A stretch of DNA of 46,569 nt from assembly GCA_903909415.1 (NCBI GenBank), contig CAIVVS010000230.1:1-46569 (forward strand). Reading direction: 5' to 3'. Source of the stretch: an uncultured Pseudomonadota bacterium. Its GTDB lineage: Bacteria; Pseudomonadota; Gammaproteobacteria; Burkholderiales; SG8-39. Positions 21,006-30,837 of the stretch are shown here, one piece after another; within the stretch, counting starts at the first letter, position 1, and each line of letters starts with the position of its first letter. Made by a program: the position numbers and the translations under genes. The notes beneath the pieces were generated by a model, which saw nothing but the letters and a program-made list of their open reading frames with translations, was not told the origin of the DNA and did no database searches.

Positions 21006-24000
21006 GTGAGGACGCCAAGGCTGGGATTCGTCCACGCGTCGATCGCATCGCTGCTGGTGCTGGCGGTCGGGGGTGGCGTGGCGCTGTACTTCATGCACCG
21101 CAGCGCCGACCAGGCGCTGGCCAAGCAGGTGATGGCCGCGGCGTCATCCGTGGAGTCGGTGCTTTCGCTGTGGCTGGCCGATCAGAGGTTGGCCGCCGAT
21201 GCGATCGCCGGCGACCCGGAAATACGGGGCCTGATCGACGCGGTGCGGCGCCGCGCCGCGTTGGCCGCCGGCGAGGACACCAGGGGTTCGAGCGAACTGG
21301 ATCTGCTGACCCGGCGCGTGATGCCGGTCGCGGCCTCCCACGGCTATAGCGGCTACCTGCTGCTCAGTCCGTCAGGCCGCTACATCGCCGCCGAATCCAG
21401 GGACCTCGTCGGCGTCGAATCCGCACTCAAGCAGCAGCCCGTACTGTGGCACCGCCTGTGGTCGGGACAGGCCATCGTGTCCAGACCGTTCAAGTCCAAC
21501 CTGCTGCTGCCAGACGCGACGGGCTCCTATTCCGTCGGGCTTCCGACCCAGGCTTCCTGCGTGCCCATCCGCTCGGCGGGCAACAGCGGCGAGGTTGGCG
21601 CCGCGCTGTGTTTCCGGCTGGACCCGGAGCAGCACTTCAACCGGCTTGCCTCCAGCGGGCGCATCGGCGTCACCGGGGAGAGCTACCTGGTCGACCGAGA
21701 CGGCGTGTTCCTCAACGTGTCGCGCTTTGACGATGACCTGCGCGCCGTCGGATTGATCCCGCCGCAGTCGCGCAGCCTGCTCAACCTGCAGGCGCGCGTT
21801 CCCGAGACCTTCGAGGTGCAGGGCGTCTCGCGCGCGCGCAATGTCGCCAGCTCGCCCATGACCGTCGCGGCAGCGGCGGTGGCCGCGGGCGGCTCCGGTT
21901 ACGACCTGGACGGCTACACCGACTACCGCGGCGCCGAGGTCGTGGGCGCGTGGCGGTGGCTGGATGCCCTGCAGGCGGGGATCATCGTCGAGGTGGACGT
22001 CGACGAGGCGTTCGCTAGCTACCGCCTGGCGCGCAACGTCGCTGGCCTGTTGCTGGCGCTGTCGGTGGTGCTGATCCTGGCGACCACGCTGGTCACCAGC
22101 CGCGGCCGCGAGGCGCTCTCACGGTCGCAGACCAACCTGCAGTCCATCCTCGACAACACGACGGCGCTGATCTACCTCAAGCAGCGCGACGGCAGGTACC
22201 GCCTGGCCAACCGGGCCTGGGGGCGGGTGCTCATGCGTACCCCGGAACAGCTGGAGGGCGCGTCCGACTTCGACCTGCGTTCCTTCGCCGAGGCCGAGCA
22301 GGCGCGCCTGCTGGACGAGCAGGTGCTCGAGTCCGGCAAGCCGGTGGAAGCCGAGGAGACGCTGCTGATAAGCGGCACCGAGCGCGTGTTCCGCAGCGTG
22401 CGCTTCCCGGTGCGCGCCCACGGCGACGAGCGCATCGTCGCCGTGGGCGCGGTGAGCTCGGACGTCACGGCGCGTGTGGAGGCGGTGCGCCAGCTCGAGG
22501 CGCTCAGCGAGCAGCTGGAGCGGCGCGTCGCCGAGCGCACCGCGGAACTGTCCGACCTGGCCGCGGAGCAGGACACCATCCTCGCCAACCTCAGCGTGGG
22601 CGTCGTGTTCGTCGGCGACGGCCTGATCGTGCGCGCCAACCAGCGCGTCGGCGAGATATTCGGGCGCGACGTGGGGGCCGAGCTGCTGGGCAGGTCCTCC
22701 GCCGTGCTGATCGGCGGCGAGGCGGAGGTCGCGGCATTCAACGCCATGGCGAAGGACGCCTTTTCCCGCGGCGACTCCCTGGAAACGGAGTGGGAGTTCC
22801 GCCGGGGCGACGGCAGCCGGCGCATGGGCTACCTGTTTGGCAAGAAACTGGACACCAAGCGCTACCAGCGCAGTACCGTGTGGCTCATTCAGGACATCAC
22901 CGATCGCACCGCCGCGGCCAACGCGCTGTCGGCGGAGCGCGAGCGCCTGCAGTCCATCCTCGACAAGGGGCCGGTGGGCATCGCGTTTGCCACGGGTGGC
23001 GTGTTCAGGTTCATGAACCGGAAGTTCAGGGACATGTTCGGCACGGCGCCGGGAGACAGCGCGGAGCGCATCTATGCGGACCCGGGCGACCGCCTGCGCA
23101 TGACCGAGGTCCTGGGACGCGACGGCATCGTGACCGACATGGCGGTGAGGATGCGCCGGAAGGGCGGTGCGGAATGCGACGTTCTCGTCACTTTCATGCC
23201 CATGCGTTTCGACGGTGAGGACGGCGTCCTGGGCTGGCTGGTCGACGTGACGCAGCGCAACGAGATGGAGCGCGAGCGGGCGCGGCAGTTGGCCTTCCAG
23301 CAGGCACTGATCGACACCATTCCCTATCCGGTGTTCTACAAGGGGCCGGACGCGCGCTTCCTGGGCGTGAACCGCGCCTACGAGCAGGTGTACGGCGCCT
23401 CGCGCGCGGACCTGGTCGGCAAGCGCGTGCTGGACCTGGAGTACCTGCCGCAGTCCGACCGGGAGGCCTACCAGCTGGAGGACGAGGCGGTGATACGCGA
23501 CGGCACGACAGTGCGGCGCGAGTCCGGCAAGCGCTTCGCCGACGGCAGGGTGCACCCGACCATCTACTTCGTGTCCGGCTTCCGGCTGGAGGACGGCACG
23601 CCCGGCGGGCTGGTGGGGACCTTCGTGGACATCTCCAGCCAGAAGGAAGCCGAGGCGGAGATACTGCGCGCCAAGGAGATCGCCGAGGAGGCGACGCGGG
23701 CCAAGAGCGACTTCCTGGCCAATATGAGCCACGAGATCCGCACGCCGATGAACGCGATCATCGGCATGAGCCACCTCGCGCTGAAGACCGAGCTCACGCC
23801 GCGCCAGCGCGACTACCTGCAGAAGATCCAGGGCTCCGGCCAGCACCTGCTGGGGATCATCAACGACATCCTAGACTTCTCGAAGATCGAGGCCGGCAAG
23901 CTGGGCGTGGAGGCCATCGGGTTCCAGCTCGAGAAGGTACTGGAGAACGTCGCCAACCTGGTCACGGAGAAGACCGCGGCCAAGGGACTGGAACTGGTGT

Positions 24001-25898
24001 TCGACATCGAGAAGGGCGTGCCCAACGAACTGGTGGGCGACCCGCTGCGCCTGGGCCAGATCCTGATCAACTACGCCAACAACGCGGTGAAGTTCACCGA
24101 GCGCGGCGAGATCGACGTGATCGTCAGGAAGCGCGAGGAGACCGATGGCGACGTGCTGCTCTACTTCGCCGTTCGCGACACCGGCATCGGGGTCACGGAG
24201 GAGCAGCGAGGTTGGCTGTTCCAGAGCTTCCAGCAGGCCGACGCCTCGACCACGCGCAAGTACGGCGGCACCGGCCTCGGGCTGGCGATCTCGCGCAGCC
24301 TCGCCGAGCTGATGGGCGGCCAGGTCGGCGTGGAGTCCGAGCCCGGCCTGGGCTCGACCTTCTGGTTCACCGCGCGCCTTGCCAAGGGCGAGGGACGCGA
24401 GCGCATCCGTGTGCTCGGCGCCGACCTGCACGGCAAGCGCGCGCTGGTGGTGGATGACGTCGCCAGCGCGCGTACGGTGATGCGGGACATGCTGGAGGCG
24501 ATGCAGCTGCGCGTCGCCGAGGCGCCGTCAGGTGCCGATGCGCTGCGCCTGCTGGCCGATGCGGACCGCGCGTGCGAGCCTTTCGACCTGGTGCTGCTGG
24601 ACTGGCAGATGCCGGGCATGGACGGCATCGAGGTGGCGCGGCGCGCCGGCGCGCTGCCGCTGTCGCGCCGGCCGCACATCGTGATGGTCACGGCCTACGG
24701 GCGCGAGGAGGTGATCTCGGGCGCCGGGGCGGCGGGCGTGTCCAACGTGCTGATCAAGCCGGTCAACGCCTCCATCCTGTTCGACGAGGTGGCGCGCGCC
24801 CTGGGCGACAAGGTGGCGGAGGCGCGCGAGGTGGGAATCCCGGATGCGTCGGCGCCGTTCGCGCGCCTCGCTCCCCTGCGCGGCGCGCGGGTGCTGCTGG
24901 TCGAGGACAACGAACTCAACCAGGAGGTCGCCACCGAGCTGCTCCGGGACGCGGGCTTCAGCGTGGACGTTGCCGAGAACGGGCAGGTCGCGCTGGACCG
25001 GGTGCGGGCGGCGCCCTACGACGTCGTGCTGATGGACATGCAGATGCCGGTGATGGACGGCGTCACCGCCACCATCGAGATCCGCAAGGACCCGGCATTC
25101 GCGTCCTTGCCGGTGGTCGCGATGACGGCGAACGCGATGCAGAGCGACCGGGAGCGTTGCATTGCCGCGGGAATGAATGACCACGTCGCCAAGCCGATCG
25201 AGCCGGAGGACCTGTGGCGCGCGCTGGCGCATTGGATCAAGCCGCGTGCCGGCGCCATCGCGCCGGCACGGGCCACTGCCGCCGAGGCCGGCGAGGCATC
25301 CCTGCCGACGGCCGTGCAGGGGCTGGACATGGAAGCCGGGCTGCGTCGGGTTCTGGGTAAAAAGCCCATGTATATCAGCATGTTGCGCAAGTTCTGTAGC
25401 GGCCAGCGTGATGCTGCAGCACGCATCGAGGCGGCCCTGTCCGCCGGCAATGCAGACGCCGCCGAGCGTAATGCGCACACGCTCAAGGGCCTGGCCGGCA
25501 ACATCGGCGCAGCGGCGCTGCAGGCCGATGCCGGCGTGGTCGAGGCGGCGATCCACCAGGGGCGGCCGCACGGCGACGTTGCGCCGCTGGTGCAGGCCCT
25601 GGACGTGCGCCTGCAGTCCCTGGTTGGCGAGTTGTTGGCGCAGCTGCCGGCAGATCCGGATGCCGCCGCGGCCGCGTCGGTCGACCCTGTGCACCTGCAC
25701 GCGGTGTGCACGCGTCTCGAAGCGCTGCTAGCCGAGGATGACGCCGAGGCGGGCGACCTGCTGGACGCCGAGGGCGCGAGCCTGAAGGCGGCCTATCCCG
25801 CGCACTGGCCGCGCATCGATGCGGGCGTAAGGGGATTCGACTTTCCTTCTGCGCTGGCGGCGTTGCGGGAGGCGCGCGGCAGCGTGTCCCCGGCCTGA
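21006..25898 (+). CDS. Large hybrid sensor kinase: Cache-like, four PAS, HisKA-HATPase, two REC, Hpt
   Basis: 1630 residues from GTG 21006, chosen because GGAGGGA lies 5 bp upstream and a membrane helix follows at once ([19 protein letters not shown]). A periplasmic sensor of about 310 residues follows (Cache-like: [36 protein letters not shown]), then a second membrane helix ([19 protein letters not shown]). Four PAS-type domains with coiled-coil joints occupy about 375-885. Then come HisKA with His909 ([11 protein letters not shown]), HATPase (DTGIGV, GTGLGL), receiver 1 with Asp1199 ([11 protein letters not shown]), receiver 2 with Asp1344 ([11 protein letters not shown]) and an Hpt domain with His1491 ([10 protein letters not shown]). 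A full internal phosphorelay is present, but no DNA-binding output; the final acceptor may be one of the HD-GYP regulators. The FNR-type box suggests oxygen control. Confidence 0.94.
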   Translation: MRTPRLGFVHASIASLLVLAVGGGVALYFMHRSADQALAKQVMAAASSVESVLSLWLADQRLAADAIAGDPEIRGLIDAVRRRAALAAGEDTRGSSELDLLTRRVMPVAASHGYSGYLLLSPSGRYIAAESRDLVGVESALKQQPVLWHRLWSGQAIVSRPFKSNLLLPDATGSYSVGLPTQASCVPIRSAGNSGEVGAALCFRLDPEQHFNRLASSGRIGVTGESYLVDRDGVFLNVSRFDDDLRAVGLIPPQSRSLLNLQARVPETFEVQGVSRARNVASSPMTVAAAAVAAGGSGYDLDGYTDYRGAEVVGAWRWLDALQAGIIVEVDVDEAFASYRLARNVAGLLLALSVVLILATTLVTSRGREALSRSQTNLQSILDNTTALIYLKQRDGRYRLANRAWGRVLMRTPEQLEGASDFDLRSFAEAEQARLLDEQVLESGKPVEAEETLLISGTERVFRSVRFPVRAHGDERIVAVGAVSSDVTARVEAVRQLEALSEQLERRVAERTAELSDLAAEQDTILANLSVGVVFVGDGLIVRANQRVGEIFGRDVGAELLGRSSAVLIGGEAEVAAFNAMAKDAFSRGDSLETEWEFRRGDGSRRMGYLFGKKLDTKRYQRSTVWLIQDITDRTAAANALSAERERLQSILDKGPVGIAFATGGVFRFMNRKFRDMFGTAPGDSAERIYADPGDRLRMTEVLGRDGIVTDMAVRMRRKGGAECDVLVTFMPMRFDGEDGVLGWLVDVTQRNEMERERARQLAFQQALIDTIPYPVFYKGPDARFLGVNRAYEQVYGASRADLVGKRVLDLEYLPQSDREAYQLEDEAVIRDGTTVRRESGKRFADGRVHPTIYFVSGFRLEDGTPGGLVGTFVDISSQKEAEAEILRAKEIAEEATRAKSDFLANMSHEIRTPMNAIIGMSHLALKTELTPRQRDYLQKIQGSGQHLLGIINDILDFSKIEAGKLGVEAIGFQLEKVLENVANLVTEKTAAKGLELVFDIEKGVPNELVGDPLRLGQILINYANNAVKFTERGEIDVIVRKREETDGDVLLYFAVRDTGIGVTEEQRGWLFQSFQQADASTTRKYGGTGLGLAISRSLAELMGGQVGVESEPGLGSTFWFTARLAKGEGRERIRVLGADLHGKRALVVDDVASARTVMRDMLEAMQLRVAEAPSGADALRLLADADRACEPFDLVLLDWQMPGMDGIEVARRAGALPLSRRPHIVMVTAYGREEVISGAGAAGVSNVLIKPVNASILFDEVARALGDKVAEAREVGIPDASAPFARLAPLRGARVLLVEDNELNQEVATELLRDAGFSVDVAENGQVALDRVRAAPYDVVLMDMQMPVMDGVTATIEIRKDPAFASLPVVAMTANAMQSDRERCIAAGMNDHVAKPIEPEDLWRALAHWIKPRAGAIAPARATAAEAGEASLPTAVQGLDMEAGLRRVLGKKPMYISMLRKFCSGQRDAAARIEAALSAGNADAAERNAHTLKGLAGNIGAAALQADAGVVEAAIHQGRPHGDVAPLVQALDVRLQSLVGELLAQLPADPDAAAAASVDPVHLHAVCTRLEALLAEDDAEAGDLLDAEGASLKAAYPAHWPRIDAGVRGFDFPSALAALREARGSVSPA

Positions 25899-25925
25899 GG
25901 GGCGCGCTTCCCGGTGCATCACCCT

Positions 25926-25946
25926 GGGCCCCGCGGCCCGGGGCCC
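25926..25946. terminator. Hairpin between convergent stop codons
   Basis: GGGCCCCG (25926-25933) and CGGGGCCC (25939-25946) form an 8-bp perfect stem that fills the gap between the hybrid kinase and the HD-GYP gene. There is no T-tract; a bidirectional 3' boundary is plausible. Confidence 0.4.
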
Positions 25947-27890
25947 TCAGGCCTTGGGGAGGGTGAATCCCTTGTCGCGGAACAGGTGCACGCAGGCATC
26001 CACCGCGGCCGGATCCAGCGTGCGGCCACTCTCCGCCTGGATCTCCGCCAGCGCCTTGTCCAGTCCCAGGCTGGGCCGGTAGGGACGGTGCGAGATCATG
26101 GTCTCGACGATGTCGGCGACCATCAGCACGCGCGCCTCGGGCAGGATCTCGTCGCCCTTGAGCCCCTGCGGATAGCCCGAGCCGTCCAGCCGCTCATGGT
26201 GCTGGCGGATGATCTCGGCGATCGGCCAAGGGAAGTCCACGTCCTTGAGCACCTCGTAGCCGGCCTGCGCGTGCGTCTGCACCAGGCGCAGCTCCACGGG
26301 CGTGAGGGCGCGCGGCATGTTGAGGATCTCGGCCGGAACCTGCACCTTGCCCAGGTCGTGCACCTTGGCGGCGAGGTTCAGGCCATGCAGCACATGCTCG
26401 TCCATGCCCAGCTCGCGGCCGATCGCGTCGGCGAGCACGGCGACGCGCTGCTCGTGGCCGGAGGTGTAGGGGTCGCGCCGCTCCACCACCGCCGCGACCG
26501 TGGTGATCGCCTTCTCGAACACTTCCTGCAGGCGCTTGGCCTGGTTTTCGCGCTCGCGCATGCCGGCTTCCAGCGCCACACGGTTGCGCAGCGCGCCGAT
26601 GCCGAAGCCGATGTCGGCGGCGAGTTGCTCGAACAGCGCGATCTCCGGCGGCCCGAACGCGTCGGTCGCGGCGGCATATACGTTCAGCGATGCGACCACC
26701 TCGCCGTCGATCTGGATCGGCAGCGCGGCGGACGCGGCCAGGCCGAAGGAGCGCGCCTTGTCGCGCCAAGGGCCGTAGGCCATGGAGGCGGACAGGTCGT
26801 TCAATACCTGCGTGGTGCCGGTGCGCAGCGCAGTGCCCGTGGGGCCGTGGCCCCGGGGCTCGTCGGCCCAGGTCAGGCTCAGGTCGCTGATGTAGGCCGC
26901 GCCGCGTCCGGCGCTGGCCGCGGCGCGCACCGAGCATTGCGCGTCGCGCTCGCGCCACGCGATCCAGGCCAGCGGCAGGGCATCGTCGGCGGTAAGCGTC
27001 TCGCACACCGCGTTCATCAGTTTCTCCCGGGACTGCGCGTGGATCAGCGCGCTGTTCGCCCGGTCGCGCGCGGCCAGCGACCAGTTCAGCCTGGCCAGTT
27101 CGCGCTCGCGCTCGACCTGCATCGACATGTCGCGGAAGGCGCCGATCACCACCTTGTGGCCGTCCAGCGTGATGGAGCCGGTGGACACGATGTTGACCGG
27201 CCGGACGCTCCCGTCGGCGTGCAGTACCTCGGCCTGAAGGCCGTACTGCGGCTCCTTCACCGCCTCTTCGAACTGCCCGCTGTTGGGCCGGCCCGCCTGC
27301 GGCGGATGCAGGGTGGACTGATGGCTGCCGACCAGGTCTGCCCGGCTGCGCCCCGTCAGCGCCTCGGCGGAGGGACTGGCGTCGAGCAGGATGCCCGTTT
27401 CGGCGTCCGCGATGAACAGGGCATCCAGCGAATGGCTCCAAACCGCCTCGAACAGGCGGTGATCGCGCTCCCGCGCGACTTCGACATCGTGCTGCTCGGT
27501 GATGTCCTCGAACATGCCCAGCACGGCCCGGATGCTGCCGTCGGCGCGCCGCACCGGCGCCTTGGTGGTGCGTATCCACCGCGTACGCCCGTCGTGGACG
27601 TAGGGCTCCTCGACCTGGATGGTGTCCCCGCTGTCGGCAACCCGCCGGTCATCGGCCTGGTAGCGCTCCGCCAGTTCCCTCGGGAAGAACGCGAAGTCGT
27701 CCTTGCCCACGACCTGCTCCGGCGGCAGCCCCAGATCGGCGGCGTAGCGTGCATTGGCGAATTCGTAGGTCCCGTGCAGGTCCTTGACGAACAGCTTGTA
27801 GGGCAGTTGGCCGGCCAGCGCGGCGTGGCGCGACTCGCTCGCCTCGAGGGCGGCGCGCAACTGGTCCAGGGTGTCGGGCTTGATGGGCAT
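25947..27890 (-). CDS. PAS-PAS-GAF-HD-GYP protein, probable c-di-GMP phosphodiesterase
   Basis: A 647-residue cytoplasmic sensor. A first PAS domain covers about 25-140 (YKLFVKDLHGTYEFANARYA, then WIRTTKAPVRRADGS) and a second about 145-265 (DALFIADAETGILLDASPSA). A GAF domain lies at about 285-440 (ASAALPIQIDGEVVASLNVYA). After a coiled coil the HD-GYP domain has TSGHEQRVAVLADAIG, VHDLGKVQVPAEIL and HHERLDGSGYPQGL, all with the expected metal-binding His/Asp residues. It should degrade c-di-GMP in response to a small-molecule or redox signal sensed by PAS or GAF. There is no membrane segment and no ribosome-binding site at the ATG. It is convergent with the large hybrid kinase. Confidence 0.94.
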   Translation of the reverse strand: MPIKPDTLDQLRAALEASESRHAALAGQLPYKLFVKDLHGTYEFANARYAADLGLPPEQVVGKDDFAFFPRELAERYQADDRRVADSGDTIQVEEPYVHDGRTRWIRTTKAPVRRADGSIRAVLGMFEDITEQHDVEVARERDHRLFEAVWSHSLDALFIADAETGILLDASPSAEALTGRSRADLVGSHQSTLHPPQAGRPNSGQFEEAVKEPQYGLQAEVLHADGSVRPVNIVSTGSITLDGHKVVIGAFRDMSMQVERERELARLNWSLAARDRANSALIHAQSREKLMNAVCETLTADDALPLAWIAWRERDAQCSVRAAASAGRGAAYISDLSLTWADEPRGHGPTGTALRTGTTQVLNDLSASMAYGPWRDKARSFGLAASAALPIQIDGEVVASLNVYAAATDAFGPPEIALFEQLAADIGFGIGALRNRVALEAGMRERENQAKRLQEVFEKAITTVAAVVERRDPYTSGHEQRVAVLADAIGRELGMDEHVLHGLNLAAKVHDLGKVQVPAEILNMPRALTPVELRLVQTHAQAGYEVLKDVDFPWPIAEIIRQHHERLDGSGYPQGLKGDEILPEARVLMVADIVETMISHRPYRPSLGLDKALAEIQAESGRTLDPAAVDACVHLFRDKGFTLPKA

Positions 27891-27963
27891 CTGGTGGGCG
27901 CTGACCCGCCCGTTTCGGGCGATCGGAGGGTTCTTTCCGGGTCAAAGATACGCATGCCGGGCG

Positions 27964-27992
27964 AAAAAAAACAGGGCCTGGGCCCTGTTTTT
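27964..27992 (-). terminator. Rho-independent terminator after the small Lys-rich peptide gene
   Basis: ACAGGGCC (27971-27978) and GGCCCTGT (27981-27988) form an 8-bp stem flanked by a run of A on the left and T on the right. Read on the minus strand the stem ends in eight U residues, a textbook terminator that insulates the downstream HD-GYP gene. Confidence 0.9.
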
Positions 27993-28033
27993 CAGCCAGC
28001 GCGGGGACGGGCCCCGCTCCGGAAAGGCCGCGA

Positions 28034-28165
28034 TTACTTCTTCGCGTCCTTCTTCATCTCTTCCTTCTTGTCGCCCTTTTCGCCCTTGGCATGGGCGGCG
28101 GCAAAGGCGGACGTGGCGGACACGGCGAACAGGCCGGCGACGATGGCAGCGAGGATCTTGCGCAT
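28034..28165 (-). CDS. Small secreted lysine-rich peptide
   Basis: A 43-residue precursor with AGGAG 8 bp upstream of the ATG. A signal peptide (KILAAIVAGLFAVSATSAFA) leaves a mature peptide of about 20 residues, AAHAKGEKGDKKEEMKKDAKK, almost entirely Lys, Glu, Asp and Gly. Such short exported polyampholytes occur widely in Burkholderiales, usually unannotated. Function is unknown; envelope charge or acid stress roles are speculative. It has its own strong terminator, so it is probably a separate, well-expressed unit. It is divergent from the TPR/HupE/TonB-receptor operon, with 259 bp between the starts. Confidence 0.8.
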   Translation of the reverse strand: MRKILAAIVAGLFAVSATSAFAAAHAKGEKGDKKEEMKKDAKK

Positions 28166-28327
28166 GGAAAAACTCCTGGTATGTGGGTAATCGGGTGGAA
28201 ACCAACCCCGAATGGTCCGGGGCAGGCTGCATCCTAGCACGCGCCGGGCGTTGGCCTGGCGCGGCAAGGGAATCAACGGCCGGTGGAATGATCCGTTGAC
28301 GCCATGGGTTAACACGGCAGGCACCAG

Positions 28328-28333
28328 TACAAT
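28328..28333 (+). promoter_or_regulatory. Candidate -10 (TACAAT) for the TPR/HupE/receptor operon
   Basis: The 259-bp gap 28166-28424 contains one clear -10-like hexamer, TACAAT, 92 bp before the TTG start. No good -35 stands 17 bp upstream. An imperfect inverted repeat (GTTGAC n7 GTTAAC, 28295-28313) sits where an activator or repressor could bind. No gene was seen in the gap. Confidence 0.35.
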
Positions 28334-28424
28334 TCCCCCAACGTTTCCGCCAGCCTTTGGCGCCATCCCCGCCTCGATCCGCCGCTGCAGGCTCAGTCCT
28401 GCCGCAGGCGACACAGGAAGCCGC

Positions 28425-29612
28425 TTGAAAGCCATTTTTCCCGTGGTGCTGCTGCTGCTCGTCGAGGGCGGCACCCTGCATGCCGCCCCGTTTGTTCCGG
28501 TGGATGACGCGACGGTGCTCGAGCGGCTGCCGTTTCGCCGCTCGGATCCTGCGGCGGCGGCCCTGGCCGGGCTGCGGCGGGCTGCGGCGGACGCGCCGGG
28601 CGACGCGGCTGCGGCCGGAAGGCTGGCCCGGAAATACTTCGACCTGGCCGGCGCGGAGGGCGACCCGCGCTACATCGGCTATGCGGAGGCGGCCCTGCGG
28701 CGCTGGCCGGGCGCGGACGCGCCGGTGGAAGTCGTGCTGGTGCGCGCGCTGCTGCGCCAGTACCGGCATGAGTTCGACCTGGCGCTGGCGGAACTGGGGC
28801 AGGTGCTCGCGCGCGATCCCGCCAACCAGGAGGCGATGTTCTGGCGCGCGGCCCTGTTCCTGGTGAAGGGCGACTATGCGCCAGCCCGCGCCGAGTGCGC
28901 CCGCATGCAGGCCACCGCGTCCCGCCTGACGGTGCTGGCGTGCAGCGCCGCGGTGGATTCGGTCACCGGCGGGGCGCGCACCGCCTACGCGGCGCTCAGC
29001 AGGCTGCTGGAACGCGAGCCGCCGCGCAGCCCGGACTTCCGCGTATGGATCGTCACGCGCCTGGCCGAGATGGCGCAGCGCTCCGGCGATGACAAGCTGG
29101 CCGAGCGGCATTTCCGCGAGGCGATGAAACTGGCCGACAAGGCCGGATCCCCGGACGGCTTCGTGCTCGCCGCGCTGGCCGACCTGCTGCTCGACCTGGG
29201 CCGCGCGCCCGAGGTGGTGGCGCTGCTGCGCGACTGGACGCGCTCGGACATCCTGCTGGTGCGCCTGGCCATTGCCGAGGCCGCTGCCGGCGCTCCCGAT
29301 GCGGCGCGCCGCGCGCAGGAACTGCGCGACCGCTTCGCGGCGTCGGCCTTGCGCGGCGACCGGCTGCACATGCAGGAAGAGGCACGCGTGGCGCTGGCCC
29401 TGGACCGCGATCCCAAGCGGGCGCTGCGCCTCGCGCAGGAAAACTGGGCGACGCAGCGCGAGCCGCGCGACGCGCGGGCGCTGATGGAGGCGGCCCTGGC
29501 GGCGGGCGAACCGGCGGCGGCGCGCGGCGCGCTGGACTGGATGCGCGCCACGGGCTACGAGGAGCCGCGCTACCGCGCGCTGGCTGCCCGCCTGGAAGGC
29601 GGGGCCAAGTGA
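28425..29612 (+). CDS. Secreted tetratricopeptide-repeat protein
   Basis: 395 residues from the TTG at 28425, supported by AGGAAG 4 bp upstream and by a signal peptide right after it (AIFPVVLLLLVEGGTLHAAP). The mature protein is all-helical, with TPR-like units such as AAAGRLARKYFDLAGAEGDPRYIGYAEAALRRWPGA, LALAELGQVLARDPANQEAMFWRAALFLVKGDY and DKLAERHFREAMKLADKAG. It probably acts in the periplasm as a protein-protein scaffold. It starts a three-gene operon with a HupE/UreJ-like membrane protein and a TonB-dependent receptor, overlapping the former as GTGA, and is presumably an accessory of that uptake system. The stop codon opens a 15-bp tandem repeat. Confidence 0.82.
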   Translation: MKAIFPVVLLLLVEGGTLHAAPFVPVDDATVLERLPFRRSDPAAAALAGLRRAAADAPGDAAAAGRLARKYFDLAGAEGDPRYIGYAEAALRRWPGADAPVEVVLVRALLRQYRHEFDLALAELGQVLARDPANQEAMFWRAALFLVKGDYAPARAECARMQATASRLTVLACSAAVDSVTGGARTAYAALSRLLEREPPRSPDFRVWIVTRLAEMAQRSGDDKLAERHFREAMKLADKAGSPDGFVLAALADLLLDLGRAPEVVALLRDWTRSDILLVRLAIAEAAAGAPDAARRAQELRDRFAASALRGDRLHMQEEARVALALDRDPKRALRLAQENWATQREPRDARALMEAALAAGEPAAARGALDWMRATGYEEPRYRALAARLEGGAK

Positions 29613-30826
29613 GGCGGGACCAGGTCAGGCGGGACCAGGTGAGGCGGGACCAGGTGAGGCGGAACTGGGGCAGCCACCTGGTCGGCCGGCTGGCACGGGT
29701 ACTGGCGCTGGCGCTGGGCACACTCGCGGCCTGCGCGCCGGCGCTCGCCCACAAGCCCAGCGACAGCTACCTCGCGCTCGCGGTCGAGGGCCGGCAGCTC
29801 AGCGGCCAGTGGGACATCGCGCTGCGCGACCTGGAGCACGCCATCGGCCTGGACGCCGATGGCAACGGCGAGATCACCTGGGGCGAACTGCGCGCGAAGC
29901 ATGGCGACATCGCCGCCTACGCGCTGGCGCGGCTCGCGGTGTCGGCCAATGGCGCGGCCTGCACGCTGGAGGCGACCGGCCACGAGGTGGACAAGCACAC
30001 GGACGGCGCCTATGCCGTGCTGCGCTTCGCGGCGGAATGCCCGAGCACCCCGGCCGCCGTCGAGGTGCGCTACGCGCTGTTCTTCGACCTGGATCCGCAG
30101 CACCGGGGGCTGGCGCGCATCAGCGCGGGCGGTGCCACGCGCACGGCGATCTTTGCGCCGGAGCGCGCGACCCAGGTGATCGAACTGGCCGATCCCGGGG
30201 CGCTGGCCACCCTGCTTGAATACGGCAGGGAAGGCGTCTGGCACATCTGGATCGGCTTCGACCACATCCTGTTCCTGCTGTCGCTGCTGCTGCCCTCGGT
30301 GCTGGTGCTGCGCGAGGGCCTGGCGGGCCGCGCCTGGCGGCCGGTGCCAGCGCCGGGCGATGCGCTCTGGGACGTGCTGCGCGTGGTCACCGCATTCACG
30401 CTCGCACACTCGATCACGCTGTCCGCGGCGGCGCTCGGCTGGCTCGCGCTGCCCTCGCGACTGGTGGAGTCGGCGATCGCGCTGTCGGTGGTGCTGGCGG
30501 CGCTGAACAACCTGCGCCCGGTGGTGGAGGGCCGGCGCTGGGTGGTGGCCTTCGGCTTCGGCCTGATCCACGGCTTCGGCTTCGCGAGCGTGCTGGCCGA
30601 CCTCGGCCTGCCGTCCGGATCGCTGCTGCTGGCGCTGCTCGGCTTCAACCTGGGCGTGGAGGTCGGGCAACTGGCCATCGTCGCCGTGTTCCTGCCGGTG
30701 GCGTTCGCGCTGCGCGGCACGCGCTTCTACCGCAGCGTGGTGATGGCGGGCGGCTCCGTGCTGATCGCCGTGCTCGCCGCGCTGTGGTTCGCCGAGCGCG
30801 CGTTCAACCTCAAGCTCCTGTCCTGA
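29609..30826 (+). CDS. HupE/UreJ family membrane protein with periplasmic EF-hand domain
   Basis: 405 residues from GTG 29609, which overlaps the upstream stop (GTGA). The first 18 codons are 15-bp repeats encoding RRDQV units, each beginning GTG or GTC, so initiation could also occur at GTG 29639 or 29654. A signal-type helix follows (ARVLALALGTLAACAPALAH). The periplasmic part (about 45-205) includes an EF-hand loop, DADGNGEITWGE, with the expected Ca2+ ligands. The C-terminal half has about seven membrane helices with the HupE/UreJ_2 signatures HIWIGFDHILFLLSLLLPS, TAFTLAHSITLSAAAL and FGFGLIHGFGFASVLADLGLP, whose His residues suit metal passage. Nickel or another divalent metal is the usual proposal for the family. 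It is in an operon with a TonB-dependent receptor. Confidence 0.85.
   Translation: MRRDQVRRDQVRRDQVRRNWGSHLVGRLARVLALALGTLAACAPALAHKPSDSYLALAVEGRQLSGQWDIALRDLEHAIGLDADGNGEITWGELRAKHGDIAAYALARLAVSANGAACTLEATGHEVDKHTDGAYAVLRFAAECPSTPAAVEVRYALFFDLDPQHRGLARISAGGATRTAIFAPERATQVIELADPGALATLLEYGREGVWHIWIGFDHILFLLSLLLPSVLVLREGLAGRAWRPVPAPGDALWDVLRVVTAFTLAHSITLSAAALGWLALPSRLVESAIALSVVLAALNNLRPVVEGRRWVVAFGFGLIHGFGFASVLADLGLPSGSLLLALLGFNLGVEVGQLAIVAVFLPVAFALRGTRFYRSVVMAGGSVLIAVLAALWFAERAFNLKLLS
29610..29669. repeat. 15-bp tandem repeat spanning a stop/start overlap
   Basis: Four units: TGAGGCGGGACCAGG (29610-29624), TCAGGCGGGACCAGG, TGAGGCGGGACCAGG and TGAGGCGGAACTGGG (29655-29669). The first holds the TPR gene stop; in the other frame they encode repeated RRDQV at the start of the HupE-like protein. 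Confidence 0.88.
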
Positions 30827-30837
30827 AGGCTCCCGCC

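Noticed and set aside
25914..28190. A 758-codon plus-strand open frame opposite the PAS-GAF-HD-GYP gene
   Set aside because: Shadow frame; it also reads through the strong terminator at 27964-27992.
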